Source of the DNA: Acanthamoeba sp. SK_2022b
Taxonomy: Eukaryota; Discosea; Longamoebia; Acanthamoebidae
DNA: 64,000 nt
NCBI GenBank assembly: GCA_027943245.1
Contig: JANDJZ010000061.1
Coordinates: 62,001-126,000, forward strand
Reading direction: 5' to 3'
Position numbers and translations under genes: made by a program. Below the pieces are notes generated by a model. It was not told where the DNA came from and ran no database searches. It was given only the letters and a program-made list of their open reading frames with translations. This document shows, in pieces, positions 1 through 12,600 of the stretch. Position 1 is the first letter of the stretch; each line of letters opens with the position of its first letter.

Positions 1-560
1 AGGTAAGAGCGAAGAGCGAAGAGCGAAGAGCGAAGAGCGAAGAGCGAAGAGCGAAGGGTGATACCCAAGCCCATGCTGCTGAATTTAGTTGCTCGAGTAG
101 ATCCGGAGAGAGAGGTGAAAGGGTCGAACAGGTCAGCGAACTCGTCCTCCCGGATGGTCATCGTCGTGCCCTGCACCCGTACATGCAGCACAACGTCCTC
201 CAGCCCTGCCAAGTTAAGCCTGTTGCATCGCTCCTCCGCCTCGGCGGACCGGGGTGAAGGCGGCGCGCTCGACAGAGAAACCGCTCGGGTTGGCTGTCCA
301 CCGTTGAGCTTGTGTACTACGGCCGGCGCTGGCGTCTCCTGGTCCGTATGGAGTGAGACGGTGACCACCGTCTCTCCCTTCCTGGCTGAGCCTTCGCCGC
401 CGGCGTCGCTGAGGCAGAGCGTGTGTCGCACGAGGCTGCAGATGAGCTGCATCAGGCGTCCGCGATCCGTCGTCACATAATGCGGGACCTCGTCCGCGAC
501 CTCGAACCGCAACTTGGGCTCTACAGAGCCACCAATGTCACGGCCGACCACACACACACA

Positions 561-621
<61 letters not shown>

Positions 622-1383
622 AACCATCTGAGACGCAGAGCTACGAAGAATGGGCAAGCGGTTCGGAGCTACCGATGTTGGAGATTGCTCTGTCCATGAT
701 AAATTGGGAGCTCTCCGCCAGCAGCTCCTTCAGCTCGAACGTGGTGTCCATCTGCGACTCCAGAACGGCGTTCGTGAGAAAAACAGGCTTCGATGCGTGT
801 GCGTGTCTTTGGTATATATGCCGGGAGTGCGCACCAGGGTGAGCTTGCGGGCCTTGAGCTTGCTCAGGTCGAGCACATCGTTCACCAGCTCCAGCAGCGT
901 CTCCGACTCGGCTTGTATGTCGCTCAGGCACTCTGCCTGATAGGGCGTCATCTCCGTGTCCTCCAACAGGCTCGCCATGCCGCTGATGCCTGTCAGCGGC
1001 GTCCGCAGCTCGTGGCTCGCCACGGCCAGGAAGTCGTCCTTGGCCACGTCGAGCATCTCGAGCCGCTTGTTCTTGCGCTCCATGCGGTGGTTGGCCCGGC
1101 GGAGCTCGTCGGCCAGGAGCGCGTTCTCGAGCGAGTTCATGAGCTGGCCCGTGAGAATGTTGAGCAGCCGCAGCCGGTTCTCGCCAAACACGCCCGCGCT
1201 CATGTGGTTCTCCAGGTAGATCATCCCGCGGTGCTTGCTCTTGAGCGACAGCGGCGTGCACAGCACGGAGCGGGGTCGCCGCTTGGCCACGTAGGCATCG
1301 TCCTGGAACTTGCCCTCGACCATCGCGTCCCCAATCAACACCGTAGCTGGTCACATCACAGGAAATACACCCACGGCCACCGT

Positions 1384-1466
<83 letters not shown>

Positions 1467-4400
1467 AAACGAAATGCACTCTTGGAATGCCAGCAGAAGT
1501 TGAGAATGGCGTTGGGCAGGTTCGAGCTGTCCCCCGTGTACACCGACTTCCTCAACTGCACCTTACGCTGCTCGCCCGTGCAGCACGCGTCGCACAGACA
1601 GAAAAAGGTTTCAGAAATATGAAAAATAATATTTGTTTGATGTGATAAGAAAGCTCATTGTTAAGTGGCCGTACGTGAACGTAGGCCGCCTTGGCCTTGG
1701 CGCGGACGAAGAGCTGCGTCGTCTTCGCATCGCTACTGCTGCTGCTGCTGCCGCTGCTGCTGCTCTTGTCGCTCTCGTCCGACGAAACCTCGCCGGCCTC
1801 CTCTGTAAGCAGAATCACGCCCTGCACCGGTGGATGTGAGTCACCTCGACAAGCGGCCACACCACACCACACACCACACAACACTACACAGAGCTGGCGT
1901 GCCCTTGTGGAGCCGGTGATATCGAGTATGAGGGCCAGAGCCGACCGCAAGAGGTCCTTGGTCTCGAGCTTGGACGAAAGCTGCTGAGAGGCCTGCACCA
2001 CGGCGTCGAGGTCAAGCGCGCTCGTCGCGATCTCCGTCGTGGAGTAGGGATTCAAGTTGCGCGCTTGGCTGCCGCCGGCGACCATGGCCTCAGCGAACGC
2101 GGCGTCGGCCGTGGCCTTGCGCTGCCGTACGACTCCGTAGGCGCCCCACCTGGCGAAGCAATAAAGCGACTCCTCAGCGCATTGGTTCATCGCCTCATTC
2201 ATTACCTGCAGTACTCCGGGCCGAGAAAGAGAGTGAGACGCATGGTGTGTGTGTGTGCGCGCGCGCGCACAGACGTACCTGCCAGGAGAGCTCCTTAGCG
2301 AGGGCGGCGTCCTGCACGAACCCGTTTTCCAGCGCCAACTCGAACGCTTCCTTGTACAGGCTCAGCACCTCGGCCATGGATGCCATCTGCCGTCCGCCGT
2401 TGGTCTCCCGCAGCTCCAGCCGCTTCCGCTCGGCCTTTCCATGTTTTGTTTTGTGTTGTTTTGTTTTGTTTTGTTTTGTTTTGTTTTGTTTTGTTTTGTT
2501 TTGTTTTGTTTTGTTGGTCTATTGATTCATTGAGCCAAGCCAGCGAAGCGTGGGACGTACCTCAACGAGCTGGTGACAGTGGGCAAAGTTGCACGGCGCC
2601 GAATCGACCCAGTGCTTGAGCGTCGCCTGGTTGCGTGCCACCGTTGTTAGATGCTCGTCGAATTCCTCCTGTGTCAGGCCCTGTGTGTGGCTGCACTCGC
2701 CGTCGCTGCCGCTGCTCTCGTCCTCCTGCAGGGCTTCGCGTGCGCGCCGCCTCCTTCGGCGCAGCGAGTCGCGCTTCCGTCTGAGCTCGCTGTTCTTGGT
2801 GGCGATCGACTTCTCCGAGCCGCGCCACGTGGAGCTCAGCTCGCGGACGCGCTCCTGCGGCGTGGCCAGCCGACGCGCGCTTCGACACACGGCCAGCAGA
2901 GCCAGCGAATAGTAAAAGTAGTACTCTGCGCACGCCGCCCGCGCCATGCAACATTCCGTGAGCAGTTTGACGGCGTCACATGAGGTGATGTTAGGCGACC
3001 GATACCCACTTCCTCCTTGAACTGCGTGATGTAGGCAATGATCTCCGATGCCTTCCTGCCCTCGGTCATGGCCTCGACGTACTGGCCCATGGTGTAGTGG
3101 TAGTGCATCTTGGTCACGTGCAACTGGGCCAACAGCATGGGGCGGGTGTCGGCCTGCACGTAGCGGAAGAACTCGTCCTCGGTCTCGTCGACGGGCTTGT
3201 TCATGAGCAGATTGGTGTAGCGCCCGATGATGCGCATCATCTTGACCACGTCGACCCAGTTGACCTCCTCGCTGTAGCGCAAGTAAGGCTCGGCAAAGTT
3301 CATGATCTGCGGGAGGGGCATAGTGCCCCACGCCGTGCGCATGAGGTTATAGGCGCAGCCCGAGGCGAATGCCGGATTGGCTCCGGCCACGGCGTGCTTG
3401 AAGCCCAACTCCAGGCCCGGTATGGTGTCCTTCAGCGGGTGCTTGACCCAATCAACGAACGCTGCCAATGAGAGGTTGGAGGTCATCTTCACGCGATATA
3501 GAAGAAAGGGCGCGAGTAGAGAGGTGGTCGTACAATAGAAGATCTCCCACACCTCGCCGCGATCGGCGAAGCGCGAGTGGGCGTAGTGCTTCTCCACCAG
3601 ATTCAGGGCTAGCGTGCCCCATTCATGAGCCTCCTCGAGCTGTGATTGCACGTCTCGTGAGAATAGGCATGCATGTGCGATAGCATTTTATATAAAGCAT
3701 AGCATGAGAGGAACGAAAAGAATGCAGGCGTACGCGTCTGCTCATGGCGCAGCCGACCCAGGCGTACCACACATAGATCAAAGACGTGTGCGCAATGTGC
3801 CCGTGCTCGATGCTCAGCTTGATCTGGTGTTGATACCAATGAGCGGGCAGTGATAGCGTCATAGAGTAAAAATCCAAGCGAAGGAACGTACGCCATTGGC
3901 CAGCGCGTAGGTGTAGGCCATGGGGTTGGAGAAGATGAAGCCAATCGCCATCTTGCTGATAAGCATTTGAATGCCCTGTAACATTTGTTTCGGCGAATGA
4001 ACAGTTGACCATAAGGAGTGATTGCGGGAGAGGGGGCAGTGCGTGCCTTGGCGCGTTCGTCGGTCGCCGGTGGATTGTTGATCAGATCGGCGATAGGGCG
4101 CTTGCCCAGGAGGTCGGCGACTTCGGCCACGGCCTTGTCTAGCATCTCCTTGCTCGGGTTGGCCGGGATCTCGAGGCCCAGCGCTGCCAGGCCACGCAGG
4201 CCTGACGCCACCATGTCCTGGTGCCCTTCCCCAAATGAAATCACGTGAAGCTTGTAGGGAGGGAGGGAGGGGAGTGAGCGGTACGTCGTAGCGCTGGAGA
4301 CAGATGGACATCTGATTGCGCTGCGTGTAGACTTCGATCGTCTCCCACACGTCGTCCACATGGGCCAGCACCTCGTCGAACAGCGCCTGCGCCGTCTCCA

Positions 4401-5634
4401 CGTTCTTGCATAGGTACTCGCACTGAGCCCTCTCTGCCGTTGTGTGTTTTGTTGTCGGCCGAGTGGTTAGGCAGCGTCGCGTGAATGCCTCAGTTCACTT
4501 CAACGGTGGCCCTCGTACCGAGAAAGAGGTGAAATGCGAGCTTGTGCTGAGTGCTCCAGTAGTCGTCTGGCAGCACGGCGATGCCTTGCGATGCCACCTT
4601 GCTCGCCATCTCATAGGCTGGCACACCATGAATCATCAGGCCGCATGTGACCCATCTGCTGTCGCTTCCGTCGGGTGAGAGAGAAGGGATTGCTTGCTCG
4701 TGCTCGTACCCATGGAGTTCTTGCCCTTGATGGCGGCCTTCAGGCTCAGCTGCGCGATCAGCAGGCGCTCCTCAAGCTCCTTGACCAGCTCCGCCGCTTC
4801 GTAGTAGTGCGACACCACGTGGAAGAGGTCAAATCGCCGCTTTTCGCCATCCTCCTGCTGTGGCTGAGGCTGCGGCGTGCGCCGCCACGCTTGCATCTGT
4901 GAACGTAGTAATGACCGCCTGAGGACCTCGCCAGCAGGCAGCAAATAGAGGGAGGTGGTAGATACGTTGAGGTCTTCATCGAGGTCGACACGTGTGTGCA
5001 TGAACTTGGCCATGCTGAGGTGCAAGTGCTTGCTGTTCTCCGCGTCCACGCACTCATACGCCGCCTGCTGCACCCGGTCGTGCAGGAACCGATACTCGAA
5101 GTCGCTCTCCCGCAACACGAACCCTGGTAGTGCGCATACCACCGCCAGCAGCCCGACAGAGAGATCAGACGGTTGCACTTGACTGCGCAACACTGAAGCC
5201 GCCATCACCAAAGACCTTGGTGGAGGGTCTTCCACAGGAGGCTGTCCACGTCTTCGACAGTCATGCCGCGAAACTCGGCGATGTCGCGCACGTCGAACCG
5301 CGCTCCGAAGTAGGCCGCCACCTCCAGCAGCTCCAGTGTCTGTGAAACCATGACACATGTCCCGTAAGCTGCGCGATACCATTTTACCCTTCGGGTGGCA
5401 CAGGAGCACGGACCTCTGTGGGCAGCTTGCGCAGATCCTGGGCCATGAACTCTACGACGTTATCCGTGTAGTCCATGGCCCGCGCCTTCTCTAAATCCCA
5501 CTCCCAACAGCCCTTGATATGGTCGAACCACTGGGAGGTTGTAGTACAGCGCAAAAGCATGTGAGCCATCATACAGATCGACGTTGTTGTGTGGTGTGTG
5601 ATGTGCGTGCGTGTGATATGTGTGCCTTATCTAC

Positions 5635-5701
<67 letters not shown>

Positions 5702-8285
5702 CGAAGAGAGCGTGAGAGTACAATAAGGCCAGTTTGGTGAAGCTTAGTGAGGAAGCTGATGGCAAAAAACGGATTGCCTTTGGTCTTCTCGAACACCAGC
5801 TCCGACAGAGCCTTCGTCGCGCCTTCGCTGCCGCTGTGGTGCAGTACGTCGTTTACCATGGTGTTCACGTCGCTCAACTCCAGCGGCTGCCCTCAGCGTG
5901 CCGTAAAAAGAAATGGTGAGATTGTGCGTGTCTATGTGTATCGTGAATGGCATGCGCGCACCTGGAGGAGGATAGTATGGGACGAGACGCCCTTGTTGCG
6001 CATCTCGTCGAGGAACAGCCACAGAGGATGCGCCCTGCTCGTCACCTCGTTGTCGCGATACCCGCCCACCAACAACAGCGGCCCTGCATTGGCCGACGGC
6101 GCGCGACTCATCTGCACGGCCGCTCACAAGCCACACCACACACGAGCTCCGTCAATGCACTGGAGTTTTTGGAATTGGAGAGGAGAAAGACACACGCACG
6201 ATCTTGGTGAGGAGATGGAACGAGGGCTGATCGGCCCACTGGAGATCGTCCAAGAACATCACCAGCGGCTGATCCGGCTTGGCGCTACATCATGCCACGA
6301 GATGGTCACCAAATTCCACCACCTGCATAAGGAAAAGCGCGACGACACAGGCTGTCCATACGACGGGGGAGAGGCGCACCTGGAGAAGACGTCGACGAGA
6401 CGAGTGAAGAGCTGCGTGTAAAGTGACTGCAGCTCCGACATGCCCAGATCGAGCTCCACTGCCGGTTGCTCCCCGATGAGCAGCTCCAGGCTCGGAATCA
6501 CCCCCACCAGCACTTGTCCGTGCTGGCCCACCGCGTTCAGCAGCCGCTCGCGCATCGCTTCCACGCTCTCTTCGCTCTCTGTCAGCACCTGCCACCTCCC
6601 CCCATGCGCCCCCATTTAAGCACGAGATGTGAGATGGGACTCTGCGCACTTTGGCCCATTAGGGGGGAGGGCGGAGCAGAGAGAGGAGAGGGAGATAGAG
6701 ATGGACCTGATGGACCATGTCGGTGAAGGCCGACACGATGCCGGAATAGGGTACGTCGCGCTTGCTGAAGTCGTACTTGCCGCTCATGAGGTAGGCGTGC
6801 GCCTTGATCTCCTTGAGCTGGTTGATGAGCGACGTCTTGCCCACTCCCGAGTATCCCGCCACCAGCACCACCTGTGGGTGGGTGGGTGTTGATGTGAGTG
6901 CCCCCGGGTGCTAGAATATATCCTCTTCGTCATTCTCCTCCGCTCCTTCTGCGAGCGTGCATATTACTCACCTGACTCTTATTGTTGGAGTGTGACTTGG
7001 TGGCCGCCGAGGTGTAGAGCTCGCGCAGCATGTGGAGCTCCTTCTCGCGCCCGTAGAGCTTGCCTGCAAACCGAAACACGTCCGACACGTCGTCCTTCCC
7101 CGCCTCAAACTCCTCTTCCTCGTCCTTGTCTTCATTTCCACTACCGGTCGTACTTGCTCCATGGTCGCTGTGCCCTTGAGCACGTTGGCTGCTACTCTTG
7201 GCGCGCATGTTTCGGATGATGGCCTGGCAGCGAAGGAGATCCGACACGAGACCGCGACTGCTCTGATAGCGCGTCTCCACCGACTTGGCCAGCAGCCTGT
7301 GCACGACGGCCGACACACAGCGCGGAATGCGCGCATCGAGCTCGTGGAGCCGCGGCGCCTGCTTGGCCATGTGGGCGTGCATCATGCGCACGGCCGACTT
7401 CTCGACAAAGGGTGTGCTGCCGGTGAGCAATTCGAAGAAGCTGATGCCCAGCGAGTAGAAATCGCTCCGATAGTCCACCGGTCGTGCATCGTTGCTGCTG
7501 GAGTTGTTGCGGAGGGAGAGCTCGGGAGGGAGGTAGGCGAGGGAGCCCAGCACATGCTGGATGGGCACGTTGGTCTTGCTGGTGCTGCCGGTGGTGGTGT
7601 CGCGAGTGCGCACGACGACCGAGGCCACGCCAAAGTCGGTGAGCTTCACCACTCGCGTGCTCTTGTTCCATATGATGTTGTGTGGCTGCGTGTGTGGGCA
7701 GAAAAATTAAGCGTGATGATCCAAGAAAGATAAAAATAATGAAAGGCAAACAAATAAATAAAAGTAGACCTTGATGTCGCGGTGGACGACGGACTGACTG
7801 TGCACATGGCCAAGGGTGCGCGCCACGGCGAGGGCCACCTCGAGAAAGGTCTCCACATCTCCAGCAAAGGCTCCCTCGCGCGCCAACCACTGGTCGAGCG
7901 AGTGGCCGCCAAAGTCCTCGAGCACGAGAGCTTCGAGGCCCGGCCGCGAGAGTCGGCCGTGCACGCGCACGATGCCCTCCACGCCGGCGGCCATGAGGGC
8001 CTCGACGATCTTGTGTTCGTGCTGGAAGTTGGTCAGGTGACGCGGCAGCGGCAACGACTCGTTGAGCACCTTGACCCGGAACTCTTCCGGTCCCACCTCC
8101 GAACAACCTTCGCCACGCTCCACCTCGTCGGACCCCATGCTCGTTGTCCCTGTTGTTGTTTCACAGGGCCCTGGTCGTGGCCCGAGGCGCCGGCAGTGGT
8201 AGACGACGGAGTGGGTGCCGCAATCGACGTCTGTCGACGTGAGTAGGTAGCCCTCGCCCTTGAGCAGCGCCCCCACCTTCTCCAT
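1..8285 (-). CDS. Hybrid Ser/Thr kinase - AAA ATPase - GAF - histidine kinase, 3' end cut by window
   Basis: Multi-exon gene read leftwards from ATG at 8285; an upstream GTG at 8309 is in frame but is not a usual eukaryotic start. Domains in order: a protein kinase with lysine in FRVKVLN, catalytic HRDIK split by an intron at about 7770, DFG in TDFGVAS and PPE in AYLPPEL. Next comes an AAA_16-type ATPase with Walker A GYSGVGKTS (about 6840) and Walker B-like VMFLDDLQWADQ (about 6250), plus GGYRDNEV and KTKGNPFF, which are typical of this family. A long helical, TPR-like region follows (5.3-2.3 kb), then a GAF region (about 2.05-1.65 kb, interrupted by a Ser run), and HisKA with SHELRTPL (about 1010). 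The final HATPase_c region (540-60) has lost its N-box and G1 residues. This order is known from cyanobacterial, fungal and amoebal multisensor kinases. A receiver domain may lie beyond position 1. Confidence 0.88.
4..57. repeat. Heptamer tandem repeat (GAAGAGC)n
   Basis: About seven near-perfect copies of a 7-base unit. It lies in what appears to be an intron of the hybrid kinase, just after the G2-like box (SMGLGI) where a GTATCA donor can be read on the minus strand. Confidence 0.8.
549..621. repeat. (CA)n microsatellite in intron
   Basis: Near-perfect CA run with one CCA interruption. On the sense (minus) strand it is (GT)n and begins right after the likely donor, between the HisKA-linker and HATPase exons of the hybrid kinase. 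Confidence 0.9.
1389..1465. repeat. Compound (CT)n(GT)n microsatellite in intron
   Basis: About 26 bases of CT followed by about 50 bases of GT, in an intron between the GAF and HisKA exons of the hybrid kinase. Confidence 0.9.
2453..2515. repeat. (TTTTG)n pentamer microsatellite in intron
   Basis: About twelve copies of TTTTG, with one shortened unit near the start, in an intron of the hybrid kinase's helical region. Confidence 0.9.
5634..5702. repeat. (CAA)n microsatellite in intron
   Basis: About 22 perfect CAA triplets in an intron of the hybrid kinase's ATPase region. The poly-Gln and poly-Cys frames through it are not coding, because the flanking exons use another frame and splice around it. 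Confidence 0.9.
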
Positions 8286-8532
8286 CTTTCTTTTCTTTGC
8301 CGAGACCACTCCACTAAACTAATGTGCGGAGCTACATGCAACAATTAGCTATAATTGGCTCGGACAATAGACATCGACACGTGGTTTGTGTAAAAACCGT
8401 ACAAAATATGTCGAAGAAAAGCGGCCGAAAAGATGCCACGCAAGTCCTGCGCGCAGACACGTCATTGTCGACAATTCCACGTGAGGCCACGCACTTCATG
8501 TTACTTAGTAGACAGAAATTGGTGGCTGATGG
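8286..8532. promoter_or_regulatory. Intergenic/upstream region of the hybrid kinase gene
   Basis: The 247 bases between the start of the hybrid kinase gene and the stop of the next minus-strand gene. It is AT-richer than its flanks and must hold the kinase promoter and the 3' end of the neighbour. No specific motif was recognised. Confidence 0.4.
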
Positions 8533-11389
8533 TCAGCACCCAAGGGCGAGGAGCAATCCACTGTCGGCCGAGAGGTAGCCCCGCAACCCTTCGCGAAACT
8601 GACGCCACCTGTCCTGCTTGGCGCGCACCAAGCCGTCGCCTATCTTAGTGGCCAGGGCGTGGAGCGCTGTGCTCACTTTCTCCTGCACGGCCGGACCGTT
8701 GGGCGGGTCCGTGCGGCTGATCGTGGCCCGCTGGAGGCGGTCGATGAGGACCGTGAACACAGGCACGGCATCCCTCGGGACGCATTCGAGCGACCGCCGG
8801 ACGAGCAATTCCACAATCAGATCGGCCAGCCACTCCGTCGGCACGTCGAACTTATGCGTCACGTCAAAGCAAGTAATGGTCAGCGGGCGAAGGGTATCGG
8901 CCTTCGTGTGGGCCAGCAGGCGGAGCGCCCCGCTATCGACGTCCTGCAAGCCGTATGGCACCATCTGAACAATACAGCGCAGCGCCATATCGTCAGAGGA
9001 GTTCATCGAGTGTGCCACAAGGAACGCCGACAACCGCGCAACCCACGGCTTGACGCCGGTAGGGCAATGGCTGGCCAAGATGTCTGCAGTTCCACAAAAC
9101 AATTAACAAACGTCAACTGCCCCCCTCCAAGCTCGCGGCAGGTGCACGCACGTAGATATTTGCTGACGCAGTCTGAGTATACTCCCTTGGAGAGCAGGTA
9201 CGGGATCATCTGATCTACAAGCGGCGCTACCCATTCATTGCAGCGCATGGTAAGCCAGTACAGTAGCTTCAGCGCTGCAGAGTTGTACATCACGCCCTGC
9301 ATCAAGTCCGTAGCGCTGATGAGATTTTACGGTACATTGATAGAGGCGCAGGGCAAGGCACCTTGTTCAGGCTGTCCTGAAGGCAGAAGCCGATCCATAA
9401 TGCCACTCTATCGGGTCCCATAACGAAGGGGCGGTCATGACAAAGCACTCCAGCAAAGAGGCGCAGGCAGGCGGTATGCTGGTTCGGCACGCCGAGATAT
9501 GAGCCTCGGGCGGGGATGCTGCTCTGATGACACAAAGAGGCAGAGTGGAGTGGCTAGCACGTGCCTGTGTTTGAGCGCTGGCGTTTGGCGTGGGCAGGGC
9601 TCGCAGCGATTCGCAATGTTGTTCACACGCTCGCACGGTCTCTGCGACATCGGGCACCTCAAGCATGCCTGGCACTGTGCGAAAAATCTCTTGTCTGACT
9701 TGAGCTCTAGAGAAGCAGATGTGAAGGAAGTGTGCACCCTGATACACGGCGCTCACCGCCTTCAGAGCGAGCTTGCCATTAGGGCGTGCCAGGATCTGGC
9801 GCAGCCTGCTCGACAGCACTCGCGTGCATAACCGCGCAGCGTCGCTGCTGATGTCGTGCTGGTTCGCGAGCGTGACTAAGCATTTGGCCATGACGCGGAT
9901 CACGTATGGCGGGATCGGGTTATCATCCTCCGCCTGTCGCATTCCCCCCATCAGCTTCTTTGGACATTTATGAGAGGAGAGTCCAGTAAACGCACCAAGG
10001 GAATGTAGTAGTGCTGTAAGCACTCAGCGATGATGAGGTGGGCCATGGGTGAAATCTCATGCTGACAAAGGGCCTTCTCAGCTGCGCGCCTCAGCTGGAA
10101 ATCGTCAAGCACTCGCACAAGGTCTATGATGACTTGCGCCTGCCAATCGGCATCTAGCAAGATCAAGAAGCCACGCATCGCCCACGCGCACATCACCCGC
10201 ACCTGGGCCTGTGTCCGGCAGTGCCATGATGCCATATCAAGCCACTATGATAGAGCGTAGGTTGGAGGAAGAGTACCTGGCAATCAGATAGGGCAGACCT
10301 GACCAGTGAACACAACTCTTCGAGTCCCGTGATATCTCTGCCTGGCCGGGCGGCTGACCATCGGTAACGAAGGCTGATGGTGCCAAGCAACAGCAATCCG
10401 CCTTCCCTGTGAGCTGCACATGAGGATCGGCCAAATTTCAGCGTGCGTAGATGGCGCATGGGGAGCTTCTCACCGCTGCTGCCATCGGTTGCAAGGCTGC
10501 AACAGCTTGGTGATCGCTGGAACCGCACTGAACAGAAGCTTGGTCCCTACTTCGCTTTCAATAACCGCGATGCACTTCTTGGTCATCTTTTGTAGGCTCA
10601 ACCTGTCTGTGATCCCATGTGTTACGAAGAGGCCAGAGTAGTGATTGACAGCTTGCTCAGAATGGCACCTTTTGCTTGCATGGCCTTCTCCCTGTCTTTG
10701 ACAAGAGCTTCCAACTCGGTGGGCAGCCTGCCAGGCCTGAAGCCGGCGCAGATGCTGTGTCTGGCCACGTATTCAGCGGTAAGTTGCACGAGGCTGGGCA
10801 TGTCAAGGTCTCTCCGCACTGCGTTCTTGACAAACATTGCGATCCACCTGGCATCGCAACCTCTGTGTTGTCAGATCCTGGCCGTAAACGTCTCTCGGGA
10901 AGATATTACCGGTCAATCTGCAAGGCTAGAGGAGCTTGGCTTAGGAGATCCATTTGGCCCAACATGCTAATCACCTTCATGGCCCCGACAGCGTGTTCCT
11001 CGTCACCGGCCTGCGCCAGGAAGGAGAGAGATTACCTCACTGCAACATAACTCAGCTGTAATGGATGGAAAGGCTGGGACCTCCGCCATGCAGAGTGCCT
11101 GCTCGAGCACCAATTTCTGCTGCGCATCATTGAGGTGCTCAAGAGCCAGCCGCTGCATCTCCGAAAGAGTGAGGGGTTCTGAAGAGTCCTGTAGGTTGAA
11201 ATTGACCTCCTTCTGCTCCTCTTCATCGACCCAGTCCATTTCCTCCCCACAGCTGGACGACGAAGACTTGGCAGACCACATCTGCGAGTTGGTCTCCTTT
11301 TCGCGCCCCCTTCTTCTTTTGTGACCCGATACTGCCGCTCTCTTGCTTCTTTTGTGGGTTGTTTTCACGCAAGCAAGTTTTATTATCAT
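8533..11389 (-). CDS. Alpha-solenoid (Arm/HEAT-like) protein of unknown function
   Basis: Multi-exon gene from ATG at 11389 to a stop at 8533, roughly 800-900 residues. The start opens with a basic stretch (THKRSKRAAVSGHKRRRGRE) that could be a nuclear signal. An acidic segment (MDWVDEEEQKEVNF) follows at about 11.2 kb. The rest is a run of amphipathic helices rich in Leu and Ala, with segments such as LKLLYWLTMRCNEWV, VIIDLVRVLDDFQL and LLAHTKADTLRPLTITCF, typical in character of Arm/HEAT solenoids. No catalytic motif was found. Exons lie at roughly 8533-9090, 9100-9305, 9370-9960, 9950-10240 and beyond. The middle exons (10.2-10.9 kb) are the least certain. Such proteins usually act as scaffolds or transport adaptors; that role is inference. 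Confidence 0.6.
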
Positions 11390-11451
11390 ATGAATTTATG
11401 ACAAGAGGCTAGGCTTGCTGTAAAGCTAAACAGGGACTGTTGGTACGCCTC

Positions 11452-12600
11452 TCACACCTGAGCGTACTCGACGCATTTGCCAAGCAACTCTTCCAGGAAC
11501 AACTCGCTCTCTTGGGAGAACGGGCCGTTCATGGGGGAGGCATGTTGGGGCAAAGGGTCGGGCAGCTGAGGTGGGAGAGGCAAACCAGCGGTCTGCTCGC
11601 AGGTGGCGTCAGGGGTCTGGTCGTGAGTGGCGGGGACTGCTGCAAGGTTGCTGAGGGAGTCTACACTCGAGGCAAGATGCACTGTGTGATGAAGTGACGC
11701 TGCTGCAATGGGGAGCTGGGCTGGCGCCAACGACAAAGACACGTCCGGCTTCCGGGCTGGGGCAGGAACTACACCCACTAAATGTGGATGAGTGTTGGTT
11801 AGGGGAGCCTCTACGCTTGAAGACTGTGACAGCCAAAACGCACGTTTGATGACTCCCTCCAGCCACTTGATGCCAAGGTCGCACTCTACCCACAGGCAGA
11901 CCTGAAGTGGTTGGCCTCCATAGTTGGACGAGGGGCAGCAGACCTGTCAAAATGGAGAAAAGGTCAGCTGGGGCACACCAGGGGTGTGGTGGTTGGCATA
12001 CCTTCATACTGATGTCAAAGTTAAGAGGAGTTGCAATTGAAGGGCCGCCCCTGTGGTGTATCCCCAGTGTCTGGTGTTTGCTGCACTGGAGTGTAGTCTG
12101 CAAGAAAACAACCTTTCAGAAGGCCGCCTCCTCTCCTTGAAGATGGAGACAACGTGCCCTGTCTGTAGAGCCCATCACCTCTAGTTGAGCACCCAGCTTG
12201 TAGGGCTTGTGTTCATTGGAGTCACAGTTAGCAAGTGAAATACTCGCCACTTGTTTTCCTTTGTTTGATTGATAGTAGTGCTCATGCACAACCAAGGGGG
12301 CTCCCTGGCAGTAGTGGTGTTGAAGCAGGTCTTGCAAAGTGACATGGACCAGGAAGTATCTGCCACTTGCCAGCACCTGCGGGTGATGTGTATTGGTTCT
12401 TCTCTTCTTAATAGCAGTGACCTGCTTACCGCGTCATCTTTTCATAGTTGGACTTTTGTGTTTCTTCTGTGCGTTCAAGTAAATACTCGCGGCCTGTGTG
12501 TCACAGAAGGCAATTTAAGACATTTCAAGGAAGCCTCTGCTTGCACAACATGTAAGTCATTCACAACACAACCTGGACATGGACGCCCATACATTTATGG
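11452..12600 (-). CDS. Putative multi-exon gene, function unknown
   Basis: Three linked exons can be read: about 12374-12158, 12097-12001 and 11948-11452 (stop). Splicing gives a continuous frame through VMGSTDR, TTLQCSKHQTLG, PLNFDISMKVCCPSSNYGG, WVECDLGIKWLEGVIKRAF and a C-terminal FLEELLGKCVEYAQV. The first junction needs a GC-AG intron (donor GCACG). An upstream exon with YLLERTEETQKSNYEKM and a GTAAGC donor may lie near 12440-12490. The C-terminal half is Pro/Ala-rich and likely disordered. I do not recognise the family. It borders the repeat island, so it could be transposon-derived, but the frame is open and spliced. Confidence 0.4.

Noticed and set aside
423..842. Long frames rich in Thr-His or Cys-Val repeats through CA/GT tracts
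   Set aside because: These are translations of the (CA)n microsatellite; the genuine kinase frame runs on the other strand on both sides and splices it out.
5569..5877. Poly-Gln or poly-Cys protein around the CAA tract
   Set aside because: The tract is intronic in the hybrid kinase gene; flanking ATPase exons are in a different phase and have splice signals.
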